From positions 3,658,001-3,722,000 of the forward strand of contig NZ_AP022615.1 of the NCBI RefSeq assembly GCF_010730745.1: 64,000 nt of DNA. Direction: 5' to 3'. Below, in pieces: positions 63,624-64,000 of this stretch. This DNA comes from Mycobacterium heidelbergense (GTDB lineage Bacteria; Actinomycetota; Actinomycetes; Mycobacteriales; Mycobacteriaceae). The number at the start of each line of letters is the position of its first letter. Positions within the stretch are counted from its first letter, which is position 1. The notes under the pieces are model-generated. The model ran no database searches and was not told where the DNA came from. It worked only from the letters and a program-made list of their open reading frames with translations. The translations under genes were made by a program, and so were the position numbers.

Positions 63624-63662
63624 CCGGCGTTTTCGGCAGGACCGAAAACCACTTCTGACCAG

Positions 63663-63736
63663 TGCCCCCGGCACGACTCGAACGTGCGACCTAGGGATTA
63701 GAAGGCCCTTGCTCTATCCACCTGAGCTACGGAGGC
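63663..63736 (-). tRNA. tRNA-Arg (anticodon TCT), integration target
   Basis: The complement folds as a cloverleaf. The acceptor is GCCTCCG/CGGGGGC (one G-T pair), the D-arm is AGCTCAGGTGGATAGAGC, the loop is CTTCTAA with anticodon TCT, and the T-arm is GCACGTTCGAGTCGTGC. The anticodon stem AGGGC/TCCCT has a C-T mismatch next to the loop. The integrase relic lies beyond its 3' end, so this tRNA is the likely attB. Confidence 0.9.
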
Positions 63737-63921
63737 AATGTGCAGGTCAGTCTATCCAACGGCGCTCACCGGCGAAGTCGGGCAACGGCACGCGCACGAA
63801 AAGCCTTCCCGCGCCGCGATTATCGGTTATGGTTTGAGCCTCGACACACGTACAACACCGGCTGGTAATCAGCCGTTAACCGCAACGAGGCGTGTGCCTA
63901 ACGTCGAGGGGTGGCGTTGCT

Positions 63922-64000
63922 ATGAGCGTGGCCTTGACCGTGACTTCGCGGTGCTCGTGGGCCGGTGCCCAGGCCCTGCGGCTGGCGGCCGATGCCAGGG
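63922..64000 (+). CDS. Start of an unidentified gene (3' end outside window)
   Basis: ATG 63922 opens MSVALTVTSRCSWAGAQALR and continues LAADAR to the window edge. A 185-base gap with AT-richer promoter-like DNA (TTATCGGTTATGGTTTGAG near 63820) precedes it. Only 26 residues are visible, too few to assign a family. Confidence 0.5.
   Translation, partial: MSVALTVTSRCSWAGAQALRLAADAR

Overview
The window is high-GC actinobacterial DNA from a mycobacterium, most likely a slow-growing nontuberculous species of the M. avium type. The evidence is a single-chain FAS-I of about 3,080 residues, mycolic-acid genes (cmrA, ldtB), PE, Mce/YrbE, MmpS-like and 13E12-type proteins, frequent GTG starts, and 4-nt ATGA/GTGA gene overlaps. 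From memory, the gene order follows M. tuberculosis Rv2525c down to about Rv2486, but several blocks have been inserted and one short block is missing.

Layout. 1-13.0 kb holds the end of a regulator, a Tat-exported Rv2525c-like protein, fas, acpS and an M20 peptidase; this is the core fatty-acid block, with AcpS activating the FAS-I carrier domain. 13.0-17.4 kb has a long gene-poor, partly AT-rich stretch and a tandem pair of GjpA-like surface proteins. 17.4-23.7 kb has bcp, a DUF3618 gene, a TetR regulator with a three-gene nitrate/sulfonate-type ABC importer (both promoters carry the same 18-bp operator), a short PE protein and tRNA-Lys. 23.9-25.8 kb has the lipoprotein L,D-transpeptidase ldtB and a convergent MPT64-like secreted protein. 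25.9-35.5 kb is a complete minus-strand mce operon (yrbEA, yrbEB, mceA-F, mam). 36.2-37.9 kb is a predicted toxin-antitoxin pair (XRE-ImmA/IrrE plus DUF4411 PIN) beside tRNA-His.

38.1-44.2 kb returns to the conserved backbone: orn, a HerA-like ATPase, cmrA, an MFS transporter, an MmpS-like protein and bkaR. 44.4-53.9 kb is a leucine/branched-chain catabolic operon: accD1, accA1, fadE19, a MaoC hydratase, citE and bkdABC. It lies opposite bkaR across three TTAA-type operator sites. The fadD35-scoA-scoB genes that I recall between bkaR and accD1 in M. tuberculosis are absent here.

53.9-60.4 kb is accessory: a 13E12-type HNH protein, echA14, a BBE-type flavin oxidase, a cutinase, and a cytochrome P450 preceded by a near-perfect IdeR iron box. 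60.5-63.7 kb is a small, lower-GC island at the 3' end of tRNA-Arg. It holds an AbiEii-like nucleotidyltransferase, a partner with a PD-(D/E)xK-like domain and a winged helix, a perfect 46-bp palindrome at the partner's promoter, and a decayed relaxase fused to an integrase tail, all bracketed by 17-bp direct repeats. This island is the strongest candidate for an undescribed system. The start of one more gene is cut by the right edge.
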